Counted from the first letter of the stretch, positions 33,451 to 44,939 are shown. The stretch is DNA of 64,000 bases from Apoda limacodes (GCA_946406115.1 OX291545.1:24547153-24611152), one strand, 5' to 3'. The notes: generated by a model from the letters alone, not told the origin. Made by a program: numbers and translations.

Positions 33451-34788
33451 AAATGTTACTGGAGACCAATATCGGCACCAAAATAGAAATGCATATCGCG
33501 TGCAACTCTACACGTGGCATTGCAAGAACCGTTCAATGGAAGTGTCTAGAATGTGTTAGGCATTGAATATGAAGACGGCCTCATTAAAGTCATGGATAGT
33601 TCTTTTTGTTATGAGGATTGTATTGATAAAAACAAAAAGCATCATGGTGGTGTGGTTACACTAAGGCTGTAAACATTTAGAAACCTAACACGAGATTTTT
33701 ACTAGCCCTCCCATTCCCTCAATATTTCAACATCTCAGTACCTACCTACGTAACAGGATATGTGGTCGAGACTTTCTACTTCAACAAGTTTTGGGTAACG
33801 ACCTTCCATTCCGCATTCCCAGGTACGCCTTTCCCTTTCAGTCAGTTTTATTTCAACTCTAAACGATAACCCAAATTATAGTTGTGTAATCTCTTAGCAA
33901 GTACCTACTTGTTGAAGATGCCTTTCAATACATTTTGTAAGTAGATTTTCGCGATCCGACAATGACGTTTGCAAAACGAAACGAGAGCGGGAAATTTACC
34001 TTTCACTGACAGTGATTGATTTACGCGTATATTTGCAAGCACATAATATATGAATGATATGTGCTCAATTTTGTGCTTTATAGGTTCGTCTTCTTTGTTA
34101 TGTTGAAATTTCACCTACACGTCAAGTTTAAAAACAAAAACAATCTGTTGAAAATAGTGGTGACGTTCATGATGGAATACGGATGAAATAGCTGTAGGTA
34201 TTGCTTTTCAAACGACAATCGTAACATTTTTATGTTGAAGGTTTCTATTTGGAATCACTCTCGGAATGTCTAAATAAAATATTCTTTAATGTATTCACTT
34301 TTACTATGTAATAAAATTGGATTCGATTGGGTGGATATTTATTTACATTTCTAAATATTATTTTGGAATACCGGAAAATGTGTAACTTGCAATATTTTTA
34401 TTCAAACGCTACCAAATAGTTGCAAAGAACATACTTTAGTTAAAAAGTGTTTTATTACCCATTTCTGCAGCGTCGGCAGTTGTGTACATGTAGGTACCTA
34501 TATAATTATATCAGATTTCTGATACGTAGTAAAACATTTTAATTTATCAATGAATAGGCAAGGTATGTTCATTCGTTCGTTCATACGTAGATTGTGTCAT
34601 GGGTCACACAGCGGAAACGGCGACGGACGCATTTCGAAATAACACGCAGTGTCGAGCCCATTACTTACAACTAGATCATGATAATATCACATCACCCGGA
34701 TCGCAATTTAGTACAGATTTGATTAATCTAATGGTACGAACATATACGTACCTACAGGATATCTAGCTTGTAATCATGTACTATGTAT
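33451..34788. other. No recognisable feature
   Basis: Includes an unrecognised 69-codon minus frame (33905-34114). No repeat partner found. Confidence 0.3.
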
Positions 34789-34812
34789 TTAAAGTTTGTT
34801 GTTGGTTCTTAC

Positions 34813-35044
34813 CAAACGAGTACCTAAACCGAGATCCAATGAGTAAAAAATGCAAAAGTGCAATGGATTAAATATGCAATGAGTTGAACGAGAACTAAAC
34901 CAGACTTTCTGACATTGCACATAATCTGGCATTCCATATGGAATGCGGTCGGTCGACCGCTTGGCCGGTCGCGCACCGCCCCGCGCGCCGCCTCTCTCCT
35001 CCATGTTTTCATTACCACAGGCTCTCCCGTCTACCATATGGAAA
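34813..35044 (-). CDS. Candidate first coding exon of an unknown minus-strand gene
   Basis: Acceptor 'ttttccctatag' ends at 35045 and a good donor GTAAGA begins at 34812. A start codon at 35038 opens a frame MVDGRACGNENMEERGGARG that stays open to the donor (75 codons). The first half is glycine/arginine-rich and G+C-rich (34945-35020), unlike chance A+T frames. It follows a candidate 5' UTR exon (35311 upward) through a 266-bp intron with canonical ends. I do not recognise the protein. The second half is less convincing, so the true donor may be earlier. It is a prediction from signals only. Confidence 0.3.
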
Positions 35045-35310
35045 CTATAGGGAAAATCTAACAAGAATCTAATCAGACACACATCTTTGCATACCCGAAG
35101 CTCAAATCGAAATTACGTCACGAAAGACAAACTGAGGACAGTAAAAACATGAACTCAGAGAGCAAAGCCGCAAAATGAGTAAATTAGAATAAACAATGGG
35201 TACATGTTTTAAGTCTTCCACGGTCTTAGAGGGTGTTCATTAGCCAGCCACGTCACAAAGTGACACAAACTAAGCCGCTTAGAAATTCAACTGTTAATCT
35301 AGGTACTCAC

Positions 35311-35830
35311 CTTCTCTAAACGACGTACAATCGTTAAAAATATCCACAAATTCAATCCGCACAGATGATACGGTTATCGTCCATACAACACAAATATTTC
35401 ACAACACCAAACGACATATAAATAACGCGACAGCTGACAACTATTACGGATTTCGCACACGCAACACACTTTTTGCAGTGGTAGAAGATGCAACTCAGAA
35501 AATGCACAGGGCGGGGTTGTCGAATGTCATAAACGGTCGTTTACAGATGTCAGACACTTGCGGTGGGAGTGCGAGAGTATTGATACGGCGCACCGACGAA
35601 TAGTAAGACGCCGCGGAGCGGACTGACGGTGTCGGAGCGGGCGGCGAGTGGGCGCGGGCGGCGCCGGCGGGGCGCAGGGAGCGGGGAACGGCGCGCGCCC
35701 GGCTCGCGAGCCGACGTGGCCGGCCACCGTCGACACTCGCCGCTGCTCCGCTTAGCAACGAGCCTCGGCGCCGGCCCGGGCTCCTGGGTCCTGTCGCCAG
35801 GTTCACCTCGGACTCTTCGACAATGTCATT
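35311..35830 (-). promoter_or_regulatory. G+C-rich promoter-like block and candidate 5' UTR exon
   Basis: 35560-35800 is strongly G+C- and CpG-rich within A+T-rich surroundings, like a promoter or first exon. On the minus strand the sequence below it runs to a donor 'gagaag|gtgagtacc' at 35311/35310. Overlapping frames on both strands here (103 and 69 aa minus, 67 aa plus) are what random G+C-rich sequence gives. Minus-strand direction is inferred from the donor and the next acceptor at 35045. Confidence 0.4.
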
Positions 35831-36351
35831 AAAGCATGACTACGTGACACATGAAGTGTTATAAGACAAATGACAACGACGATAGTAAAAAATAAACATT
35901 TGACGATTTTAAAGATCTCTCTAAAAGCCTGATATAAATAACGGTAATTTTAATTTATATTCAACACAACATTCATTAAAAAGCAAAAAACCTGAGCTAG
36001 CAAGAAATACAATAGTTGTTCAAGAAAAAAAAAATAGTAAAACAATCTTACGTTGCATCGCTTGGGGAAATACCCAAACACTCAAGAACGTCAAAGTTCG
36101 TGAATTGTTTATATATTCCAAATAAATACTAATATTTACGTGTCTTACATATTAAATTTGGAATTATTTGGCACGAATAGATAATTGGGAGGAAAACGGT
36201 TAAAAAATGACAACCCTAACAATCAAAAGAGAAGAATAAAATAGGGCAAGCAATAAATACATAAATAGAGCAAGCAATAAATACATAAATGATGTTTGAA
36301 ATAAAAAAAGAATAAAATATCTATTAATTTGGAAAAAAAAAAAATTATACC

Positions 36352-36850
36352 ACTAAGGTGGAAAACAAGCTTATGGTTCGCCTGATGGTAAGCGGTCACC
36401 GTAGCCTTTGAACGCTTACACGATGGTTACCCTAGCGCGTTGCCGACCTTTCTAAAATCTAATAACTTTAGTCTTAAATAACCCCATACTGTAGTCCTTA
36501 GAGAAAACCTTGGCAGGGTGCTTATTGCACAACCCAAGCGTTCGTGGGAGGAAGTTTCTCTGAAACAGCACTGTACGCGACCATTTAAGTGCTAAAAATT
36601 CCCTGCCGATTGCGAGCGGTGCGATGGTAGAGAGTAGCTGTGGGCATAATTTCGAACAATTCCTCAGAACTTATCCCATTGTACAAGCGGTAGAACACAC
36701 ACAAGGAAGCAAAGTCTCTCCTCAGATTTAAGGGGTCGATACGGCAAGTGAATTTGGGATCGTCGACGATTCGCCCGTCGTTGAACCGAGTTAAAAGGGC
36801 CAAGCTGGTATCCGGGTACACCCGCCCAGAGTTGGCAGCAGTAAATATAC
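36352..36850 (-). pseudogene. LINE ORF2 C-terminal fragment, minus strand
   Basis: On the minus strand, pieces read RYQLGPFNSVQRRA, then DPLNLRRDFASLCVFYRLYN, then GISSEELFEIMPTATLYHRT, and finally the PRF..RTT block near 36500. This is the C-terminal region of a CR1/Jockey-like ORF2, downstream of RT. Frameshifts and a stop are present. The 3' end is next to 'accactaaggtgg' (about 36350). It belongs with copies at 24600, 46439 and 56195. Confidence 0.75.
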
Positions 36851-37273
36851 ATATATTTGATTCTAAAGAAAATGTGTAAGAAATTAAACCCAACAATTAT
36901 TAAAATGAAAAAATAAAACCGTAGCAATAAATACAGATATCTGATTTTTACTATATGAATAAATAAAACCATCTTATAATCGCTCGAGAAAATCCTCAAA
37001 AAGTATATATAGTCCAAATAAGTGAGGAATCAACACATGTATACGCGTATTAGATATTAAATTGAGCGTTTTTTTTAATTTTTTTTCATTACAAAGATTT
37101 ATTTGGAAGTATCTATGATTTTTAAATTAGTTCAGACTTGCTATGCTTGGTGCTTCTTTTCACGATTAAATCCGTAACAAGTAAATTCGCCTAAGAAAAT
37201 TAGGGACATAGCACATACAGTTGCAACCGCCGAAGTCAGACAGATAACCGATGGGGAAGAAAAGTTATTGAGT

Positions 37274-37437
37274 GGCGACCACAGATCGGAAGGAGCAGCG
37301 TGGGACGGCCTCCTACCAGGTGAATAGACGACCTGGTCAGAGCCGCAGGAAGCCGATGGGCCCGGGCGGCTCAGGACCGGCCGTTGTGGAGACATATAGG
37401 GGAGGCCTACGAGCAGCAATGGGCGTCTTCTGGCTGA
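37274..37437 (+). pseudogene. RTE-clade LINE C-terminal fragment
   Basis: The plus frame reads WRPQIGRSSVGRPPTR, a stop, IDDLVRAAGSRW, then RAAQDRPLWRHIGEAYEQQW ending ASSG. This is the characteristic C-terminal block of RTE-type ORF2 proteins. One in-frame stop breaks it. Only this 3' part is present. Confidence 0.8.
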
Positions 37438-37760
37438 AACGACGACGAATCTATGATTCGAAGAAGGTATAATAAATGACAACCCAACAATCATTAAAAA
37501 TAAAAGAAATAAAACGATCAATAATGCAGCAAAAAATACCAATGTTGAAAATATGAAGAAAGAAAAACAATCTTACGACGCTAAAGGAAATCCCAAAACA
37601 ATCAACGGCGAAGTTCGTGAATTGTTTATAGTCCAAATAAGTAAAGATTGTGCGAGTATTACATACAATCCATATTAAATCGCGCAATATTTATATGTAG
37701 GTACAAAGATTCATTTGGAAAGATTCTAGGATTCGGAAGTGTTATGAGATGGAATTTTTA

Positions 37761-39530
37761 TTAGGTATGTCATTAATTTCCCCATCTAGGCTGCTTAACA
37801 ATTTTACTGTCAAACGAAATTTAACAATTATATTATCTTTGTATCTTAAATTAAAACGTATTTTCTGGTGTATTTAACTTGTACAAATAACTTCAATAAC
37901 AAATTTCATATTAATTGGAATTAATGAAACGTGTCATATCAATCATGCATGCAGAGATAATAATATCAAATTCATCTTATTAAAATGATATTTGAAAGTC
38001 GACTAAAAGTACAAGAATCAATTTGGTTATTAGCAACCACAGACATTGCGAATCTCAACTGAATACGCAAGTAGTTCCTGCTATATCCTGCAATTATTGC
38101 ACTTTCTTTCCCATTGTTAGAGTGATGAAATCAGTTTTACTATCTCTAGCGATCGAGTGAGATTGGCAGGCGGCGCGGGCGCAGTGTTGGCGGGAGGGGG
38201 GAGGTATGTAGCTTGTTACCTGTCACCGTCACACACTTGACGCTGCGCTGTCCCACTACTTTCACCTGTGCAGCACAACCTGCCATGTACTTGCAGCCAT
38301 TATTGCACAAATGCACCGGCGTCACTACTAGAGTAACTACCTACTTGTTCAACGGGAAACAGTATTAGATTACAGCAACAAAATTGTAGTAAAAAAAAAC
38401 AAGTCATATATTTTAATTTTATTCATGTACAATCACAGTTTCTTTTTTATACATAATTTATGCAATAAGTGTTATCATCTAAGGGCTTAAATTGAAATCA
38501 CATAGTTATAAAGATCATATGCCATGGATATACTTAAATTTAAGTACTGTTTCTTACATACCAAGATAAAACAGTATATCTTATAAAAACAATCCTTTCT
38601 TATTTAAGTAATATTAATATATGTTATACAACAAGTAATTTAATAAAGAAATTCATTCTGATAGCATAATTCAAAACTTGTAGGATTAATGAAAATGATA
38701 GTGATACTCAAAATCATTTGCCTAAGGTACTGCAATGAAATGAATGAATGAAATGAAAATTATTAAATATGTAGGCAACAAAATAGATTGTCAGGGAAGA
38801 CACAAAATGACATAATTTAAAATACAAGGTGCAGGAAACATGTCATGTGCTCCTTAATTTTTGGGCAACCATAAATTATAATCATTTCCAGCACGAAACG
38901 TATACTAATTACAATAATCCTGTGTTGTTACAATTACGCTAAGTCATTCACTCTTCACGATATTTGCTCGAAAAGGATGCAAAACCACCTATTAAAGTGG
39001 AAAGATCTATTCACCTACAGGATGGATAAATGGCTTAATTTTTTATTGGCATTACCACGCGTGAACGCAGAGAAAAAAGTCTATTTTATTAACTCTTTGA
39101 CAACCATGAAAGCCATGAATATTACCAAGCTCAGAAGTAAGCATAGGCATGGATACTGAACAGCACATTTCCTAGTAAGCTCAGCTGTGAAGTAAAACGG
39201 TGGCTAACAGTTTGTGAAATTGTGAAAGAGACAAAGCTAATCCGCGGCAAGCAGTTGTCTGATTCTAATGTTTTATTTTTTATGTTACAGAAAAGAGACT
39301 GATAGTTGCAGCGACTTAGTATTGTCTCTTTCTAAAGACTAGTCAATTGTGTGAATCTACTGCGCAGGTTATAGCAAAGATTATAGAAATCGAAGTCTAC
39401 GGAAGGAAGCAAGTTAAATTAATGTCATTATCTTATCACCAAACAAGTTGCAACCTTAGGACGTTGCTGTATATAGACCATAAAAGGCTCATCCAAGAAG
39501 GGTAGTGATTCTGTATGTGTAACATTCTGA
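37761..39530. other. No gene; G+C-rich patch at 38160-38290
   Basis: 38160-38290 is richer in G+C ('gcaggcggcgcgggcgcag') than its flanks, with no ORF. The frame at 38977-39159 is unrecognised. Parts may be far downstream of the TRRAP polyadenylation site. Confidence 0.3.
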
Positions 39531-39790
39531 ATAGCCCATCAGACGATAAAGTATTTACTTTGCCCAGACTATCTCTATACTTTCTAAAAAACAACAACTT
39601 TTTGCCTATAAATGTGGATAAATGTTTCTCTTTGTTAACAATGATTATTTTTTATTTCTGTGTTCATTGGGTTTATTTCCATAGCCCAGCAGATGGTATT
39701 TACTTTGCCCTGAATTTTTCTATACATTGGAAAAACAACAACGTTTTTTTCCATGAAACTGGATAAGTGTTTGTTTTTGTTATTTAAAAA
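39531..39790. repeat. Diverged tandem duplication, unit 150 bp
   Basis: 'atagcccatcag...gtatttactttgccc' at 39531 recurs as 'atagcccagcag...gtatttactttgccc' at 39681. Both are followed by 'ctatac(t/a)tt..aaaaacaacaac' and 'ggataa(a/g)tgttt'. The 83-codon frame at 39515-39766 spans both units and has no other support. Confidence 0.75.
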
Positions 39791-40227
39791 TGACTGTTAA
39801 TTTAGTTAACACTCTTTATTATTACCTTTTCGAAAATATTTTTAATCATCAGACCAAAGAAACACTCAACTCTTATAGAACATAACAATACTATCTCTAC
39901 TATATTTGGCTGTGTTTAATTGCCAATAGGAAAAAATGTAACGGTCTTTTCAACATAGAAAAACTATGAGATGAGAGCTTATCTCAAATTTTATAACACC
40001 ACAAATCTTATGATTCCGAAACTGTATAGTTTCAGAAATATTAAAGTACCTCATTTATACGTACAAAGCATCTAACGTCTCAGTTATCATTGAAATTTAA
40101 ACCAAATAAATGATCATATCATTTTAGTAATCTAAAGCTAAAAATCGTATGTACCATAAAAACTTAATATACTAAAATAAATGCTAAATTATTTCTATAT
40201 CAGTCATTATTTTCACAAAAGGTTACA

Positions 40228-40233
40228 TTTATT
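40228..40233 (-). terminator. Candidate poly(A) signal for TRRAP
   Basis: On the minus strand AATAAA lies about 110 bp past the stop codon at 40344. It is the first canonical hexamer downstream. In A+T-rich DNA such hexamers are common, so a longer 3' UTR is possible. Confidence 0.4.
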
Positions 40234-40343
40234 CAAAAAATGTTAAACGAAAATATACTTACCACATTTCTTTACAAAAAAAAAATACACTTCAGCTCAC
40301 CAAAATCCGGCTACAAGCTAACATTTTTCAGATTTCAACATTT

Positions 40344-40640
40344 TTAGAGCCATGGATGCCAAGCGGGATCCATTCGACACAAGTTATCATGACTATTGGC
40401 GGCTGTGACTAGGGTAGCCACTTTGCTGTCTGGACCGTCAAATACCGCAAGAGAGTTAAGTCGGTTCATAATAACAGTCACAGCTTTTGTCACCATGTTT
40501 ATTATAGTTTCATTGTCCATCTCCATAGGTTTGTTTTCGCCAGAAGCTCCTGCTGCAGCCAATCCGGATTTATCTTCTAAACGTTTCCTATACCCTGTCA
40601 CCATTTCATCTCTCAAGATTGTGCGTAGAATTGACTGGAT
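40344..40640 (-). CDS. Nipped-A: TRRAP terminal exon: FATC domain and stop
   Basis: Acceptor 'attcctgctag' precedes 40640. The frame reads IQSILRTILRDEMVTGYRKR, a variable linker, then KAVTVIMNRLNSLAVFDG, SKVATLVTAANSHDN and LCRMDPAWHPWL before TAA (40344-40346). The last 33 residues or so are the FATC motif, which in this family ends the protein exactly like this. The linker at about 30-50 residues is the least conserved part. Confidence 0.95.
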   Translation of the reverse strand: MQSILRTILRDEMVTGYRKRLEDKSGLAAAGASGENKPMEMDNETIINMVTKAVTVIMNRLNSLAVFDGPDSKVATLVTAANSHDNLCRMDPAWHPWL

Positions 40641-43600
40641 CTAGCAGGAATATAACTAATTACCAGAAATCCATAATTTATAAGTAGATAGCTTAATTAA
40701 ATTGGTTATTTAGATCTTGAAGATTACTTACTTTGAAACTAGGAGTGACTAAACATCGAGCGATGGCAATAGCAGAAGCAGTGAGAGGCCCGGTGATGCC
40801 AATAGTAGTTAACAACTCCGAGATGTTGGGGGTAAGGCGAAAAGGCACAGGTCGATTACCGTCCAGTTCACCTACAAAAGTTTACAACTTCTTAAATCAA
40901 AACAATAATCCAAGAAATCAAATCGAATACTTATCAATCAAAAGCAAGATGTTAAAGCAAAGTTAAACTCGAGCCAACTCAAAACATTAAACCAGATGCT
41001 AAGCCTGTGCAATGTGTGCCAATCTGCACCATCTGGTTACAAAGCAATTTAACACAACAGAGCACGTGCAACAAATTGACAAAACAAAATAATTACAAGC
41101 ATTAAAAGCACAGAGGATAAGTAATGGTAAGCATGATTTACATCACAAATAAAATTAACAGAAGCTCATGGAACCTATGTAAAAGAAGTGTACAGAAAAG
41201 TCAAAACTTCTTGCAATAGTAAAAATGTAAAACCTTACATGCAAAACGAGATACAAACAATTGTAAAAACATCAATTATAATTGAAAATTACTAAAATAG
41301 TTAATTTTTTACAAGCATATTAATAATAAGTACTGCAAAGCATGATTTAAATCACCAACATAAATGAAACAAGATGCAAACCTCTAAAATTGCAGAAAGA
41401 AAAAGAAAAGTCATAAAATGCTTGCAATGGATAAATACGTAAATGAAAAACCATAAAAACGCCAAACCAAAACCAACCAATATCCTTATGCAGCATTAGT
41501 ACCGCACCGTTACCTGTGGTGTCATCAACATCGAACTTGAAGTAGGATACGTTGAGGAGCCCCGAGTCCTGATGCACGTACATCATGTCGGGGTTGAGCC
41601 TGGTCAGATGCAGGACGTACTCCGCGAAGCCTACCAGCGACAGTTGCAAGGTAAGCATCTTGCGGAAGGTCCAGTAGTCGGTAGGCGCCGCGAACGTAGC
41701 CGCCGACCATTCTCGCAGCATCCCTTTTGGTACCATTGTTGCCTGCACCTATGAAAATGTAAAATATTGGAAACTAAGAAATGCACACTTCGTAATTTAC
41801 AATGTTCGTTACAAAGTAAGTGTTTCTTAAGCTGTTCCAGTAGATTATTCTCTCATAACACTTCCCATTCCATTCGTAACATTTTATTTCTTGTTATAGC
41901 AACATCTATCAAAAAAATAGAGAATAGGAAGGAGCTAGAGGTGATATAAGACTTATCTACTGTATCTGCCCTCACTCCTTGGAAAGGAGAAGAAAAGATA
42001 GAGGGCAGAGCAGCGAAGGGTACTGGGACAGGGCAAAGAGATAAGAGTGTTGAGGGGCGGGGGACGAATAGTTTCTTTTAAAATTTTACTTCTGTCACAT
42101 ACATGAGTTTGCACGTATTTTTTTAACCCTAACCAATTTTTTTAAGGTTCCGTACCTAATGGTTGCTAACAGGACCATATTACTAACGGTACGCTGTCTG
42201 TCTGTCTGTACGACCTTTAAAAATCTTGTAATCCATAATACAGGGTACAGTTTCATTTAGCTATAATTTCACGCTTCTCAAATGCGGTCCAATAACTGAC
42301 CCTACTTTTTCGAAACGAAGCCGACAACGCGACTACCGTCTATGGCGAACGCTACAGAATCACGTTACGTAAATAACTTTTAGATACCCAAATTGAATGA
42401 ATTGGGATTGGAGCACATGTGGTTCCAACAGGACGGTGCCACTGCACATGCAGCCTGCGATTCAATGAACTTATTCAATGTCACTTTTCCAGGTCGTGTT
42501 ATTCCCGATTTGGCATTCACATTGGCCCGCAAGGTCGCCTGATCTGTCCCGACTTTTTTCTATGTGGGGCTATTTTAATTATTTAAATTTCTTATCAAAT
42601 TTAGAACAAAAATTTTTTGAATCGTGATGGAAAATGCTTTTAAGGAGCTCAAATTTACACTGACGCTAAAGGATCATTTGAAGGACATCACATTTAAAAC
42701 CTGATAGTAATAATTTAACAAGTCTATTTACATACATTCCACAAAGATTATTGCATTTGCTTTATTAAAAAAATATATGTTAATGAATGAATATCTAAAT
42801 TGAGTTCTTGGCGTGGGATTCCTAATGCAGATTTTATAGTCTACTATTCATTAGTCTATCGATCATCGTTCGTTCGAGGTAAACTTGGCCTGACTGTAGA
42901 GTGTAAAAGTTTAAAAAACGTTATTTTTTTGTAAAACGTTGCACTAATAGGTACCTTAAAAGGTGGAAAAAGTGTATCGCACAAGCAGGCTGACTGATAT
43001 ATATATTTTCGTACTAAAAATTTGTGCCCTATTTCTTTATTTTTTGTAGTATTTGCTGTATCGTAAAAACGGTAAAAATAATAAAAACTGGCTAAGTGTG
43101 GGATGGGCTCGCGCCATCACTATTATAAATTACCAAATACGAGCTATCTAGTGAATATAGTCCATATAATGAAGAGAAATAACCAGGGTTTATCGTGATA
43201 ATAGAGAACCCTAGGGTTGCTTAGGGAGAGAAAAAAGGGGAAAAGGGGGATTAGGGGGCGTCCATAAATTACGTGAGGCTATTCTGGCGATTCTTCGACG
43301 CCCCCTCTCCCTTTGGTAAGATGTGAGATTTCACTTGTAGGTCTTCCCCCCTACCCTAATCCCCCGTTAGTGTAAAAACGTTAATCTGTGCTTAATTGCA
43401 TTGAATATATTTAAAAAAAAAACATTACTTGCTACTTTGTGATGTTTCATAGCTGTGATGATTATTATTGTGTAGGAATTGGCGATATTTAACACAGTTT
43501 TCTCGCAATTCTGTTCACACTACACTGTTCTGTTTTAGGAAAAATAAAAAATACGTGATATTTGGCGAGACCCACTTTCCCCCACGTGAGATTGGGTGAG

Positions 43601-44197
43601 ATTCTGCACGACCCCCTCCGCCCCCTTTAACACCTTACTTAATTTGTGGATGGCCCCTTATCGTGGAAAATGAAGCAACAGCTTTTAAATTTCAACTGTA
43701 TTTTATTTTTACTCAAAAATATATATTATACACATATAAAAAAAATTATAATAAAAAAAAATATATAGTGCAGGAAATCATCAGTCTGAGTTTTGTTAGA
43801 TGATTAAGCTCAAAAACTTAGGCTTATACGTTCCTCCATTTGCCATGGAAACTCTTCTTTTAGATTTTGACCCCCATTTCAAAAATAAAGTACCCACCTC
43901 CACCATTCAGGCTTAGCTTCAGGATCTAAATAGGCAACAGTTATTTTCTTCATCGTTAAGAATCGCGTAGCTGGCTATCTGAAAATTTCAGTCAGTTTTT
44001 TTGCGATTGCCGCTTTCACTATTAAAGACAAGACGAACCAAAACTAAAATCCTAACACAGGACCCAAAAAAATAACTATATTACTTACTTCTCGAAGTAT
44101 ATCTCTCAGCACCTGATGGGATGCCTGCGAACCGCGAGCCTGGACCGCTGCCAACCGCTCGTAGTAACGGGCGATGGGCGCGTCGTATTCTACGCCC
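40344..44197 (-). CDS. Nipped-A: TRRAP/Nipped-A, 3' end of the gene (four exons)
   Basis: Exons on the minus strand are 44197-44089, 41748-41514, 40871-40732 and 40640-40344. All introns have GT-AG ends and the phase is continuous (108 coding bases after one completing base; 235; 140; 297 with stop). The product is the PI3K-like pseudokinase C-lobe and FATC end of TRRAP, the large scaffold subunit of SAGA and TIP60/NuA4 acetyltransferase complexes, which contacts activators in the nucleus. As known for TRRAP, the usual catalytic HxDxxxxN and DFG signatures are not present; the equivalent region reads LTRLNPDMMYV and FKFDVDDTTG. Upstream exons (the protein is normally about 3,800 residues) are not in the window. 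Confidence 0.95.
40732..40871 (-). CDS. Nipped-A: TRRAP exon: ELDGNRPVPFRLTPN block
   Basis: 140 bp. Acceptor 'cttttgtag' and donor GTAAGTAAT. It reads ELDGNRPVPFRLTPNISE, then LLTTIGITGPLTASAIAIAR and CLVTPSFK. This is one of the most conserved parts of the TRRAP pseudokinase, replacing the activation loop of true kinases. The first Gly codon is split with the exon upstream. Confidence 0.95.
41514..41748 (-). CDS. Nipped-A: TRRAP exon: pseudokinase C-lobe
   Basis: 235 bp. Acceptor 'cattttcatag', donor GTAACGG. It reads VQATMVPKGMLREWSAATF, DYWTFRKMLTLQLSLVGFAE, YVLHLTRLNPDMMYV and NVSYFKFDVDDTTG. The block is markedly G+C-richer than its introns. Internal frames on the plus strand (41572) and another minus frame (41525) are by-products. 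Confidence 0.95.
42300..42700 (+). pseudogene. Tc1/mariner-superfamily transposase fragment
   Basis: Pieces in different frames: EADNATTVYGERYRITLR (about 42315-42370), LNELGLEHMWFQQDGATAHA (about 42390-42450), NVTFPGRVI, then WPARSPDLS and WGYF (about 42520-42575). The WFQQDGATAH block (second catalytic D) and the PARSPDL block (third acidic residue) are typical of IS630/Tc1/mariner transposases in insects. Frameshifts and stops are many, and no terminal repeats were found. It lies inside a TRRAP intron, antisense to that gene. Confidence 0.85.
43040..43120 (-). repeat. Edge of GGGTTCCGTA family repeat
   Basis: 'aaaaactggctaagtgtggg' then 'gggctcgcgcca' corresponds to the reversed ACTTGGCC end of the family. 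Only the edge is present. Confidence 0.4.
43254..43657. mobile_element. Harbinger-like MITE with TTA target duplication
   Basis: Begins GGGGGCGTCCATAAATTACG and ends in 'ttaatttgtggatggcccc', an inverted match over about 25 bp. TTA flanks both ends (43251-43253 and 43658-43660), the 3-bp TWA duplication of PIF/Harbinger. The 404-bp interior has C-rich tracts near both ends ('ccccctctcccttt', 'gaccccctccgcccc') and no ORF. I recall the 'gtccataaattacgt' terminus as common in insects. Confidence 0.8.
44089..44197 (-). CDS. Nipped-A: TRRAP exon: RYYERLAAVQARG block
   Basis: 109 bp. Acceptor 'tacaaatgtacag' after a T-rich tract, donor GTAAGTAAT. It reads GVEYDAPIARYYERLAAVQA, then RGSQASHQVLRDILRE. 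This is the segment just before the VQ..MVP block in TRRAP. It is the 5'-most TRRAP exon in the window. Confidence 0.93.
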
Positions 44198-44939
44198 CTG
44201 TACATTTGTAAAAAAAATATGAATCTCTTTGCTTCATCCTGATACTACTAGAGCTACCATTATGATAAAATTTAATATAATTTGCCTTTTTGTAGATTTG
44301 TCGACGTAGACTTTAACTATATTAATGTTGTTACTACATGAATATGAGAGACTACTATAATCAATAAAATCTAAAAGAAAAGAGAGAGCATAGTAAAACA
44401 TATACATATAATAAAATTGGCGTCAGACTCGCGCACCAAGTCTTCCATACTACTTAAAAATACACGATCACAAACTTTGCTAACTATTGCTATGGTGCTA
44501 CGGCAAGTACTGTACCGTGCCTCTGTAATGCGCACCATGAAGCGGCAGTGAAGTATCCAAGTAGCTGTTCACGTCATATGTACATTATATGAAATACGCA
44601 AGGATGCGTCGTGCTTTATTTCAAGGCATCGAAGCACAACTCATTTTTAACGCATAGTTGATTTAAATTAATAGAAAACATAAGAAATATTTTTTGATTT
44701 TCAAGAACGCGATGGCTTATAGCTGGCTGGCAATAATATTTCCTACCTAAAGAGGTTAATGATGAGAGGTTGTCTTCGGCGACCGGTTATTCCCGGGTTT
44801 TTCGAAACCGTTCTAAAGAATATTATGATAACGTTCTTGCGGTTATCGGTAAATATTATCGGTAAACGAGCGGATTGCCATACAAACACCCGATTTGCAC
44901 ACAGTTTAAAAGTTGATTATAAAATAATATAAATTATTT
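44198..44939. other. TRRAP intron, unassigned, with repeat edges
   Basis: 44415-44445 ('cagactcgcgcaccaag') is an edge of the GGGTTCCGTA family. 44770-44880 contains 'ggttattcccgggttttt' and 'cggttatcggtaaat', which I recall as a dispersed insect repeat. No upstream TRRAP exon is seen. Confidence 0.35.

Larger units (their letters stand above)
35870..37760. repeat. Locally triplicated A-rich segment split by LINE fragments
   Basis: Three diverged copies lie at about 36020-36330, 36890-37130 and 37470-37750. Each has 'aaaacaatctta(c/t)', 'gttcgtgaattgttta' or its remnant, 'atagtccaaataagt' and 'atattaaat'. LINE fragments sit between copies 1 and 2 (36352-36850) and between 2 and 3 (37274-37437). 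36244-36292 also has a 24-bp tandem duplication ('gcaagcaataaatacataaa'). Confidence 0.6.
41749..44088. other. TRRAP intron with transposon insertions
   Basis: This 2.3-kb intron contains an edge of the GGGTTCCGTA family (42145-42225, 'aaggttccgtacc' and 'gctgtctgtctgtctg'), a Tc1/mariner fossil (42300-42700) and a Harbinger-like MITE (43254-43657). The rest has no recognised feature. Confidence 0.7.

Noticed and set aside
35495..35806. 103-codon minus frame in the G+C-rich block
   Set aside because: R/P/A-rich in all phases and both strands, typical of a CpG-rich non-coding block. More likely promoter or 5' UTR.
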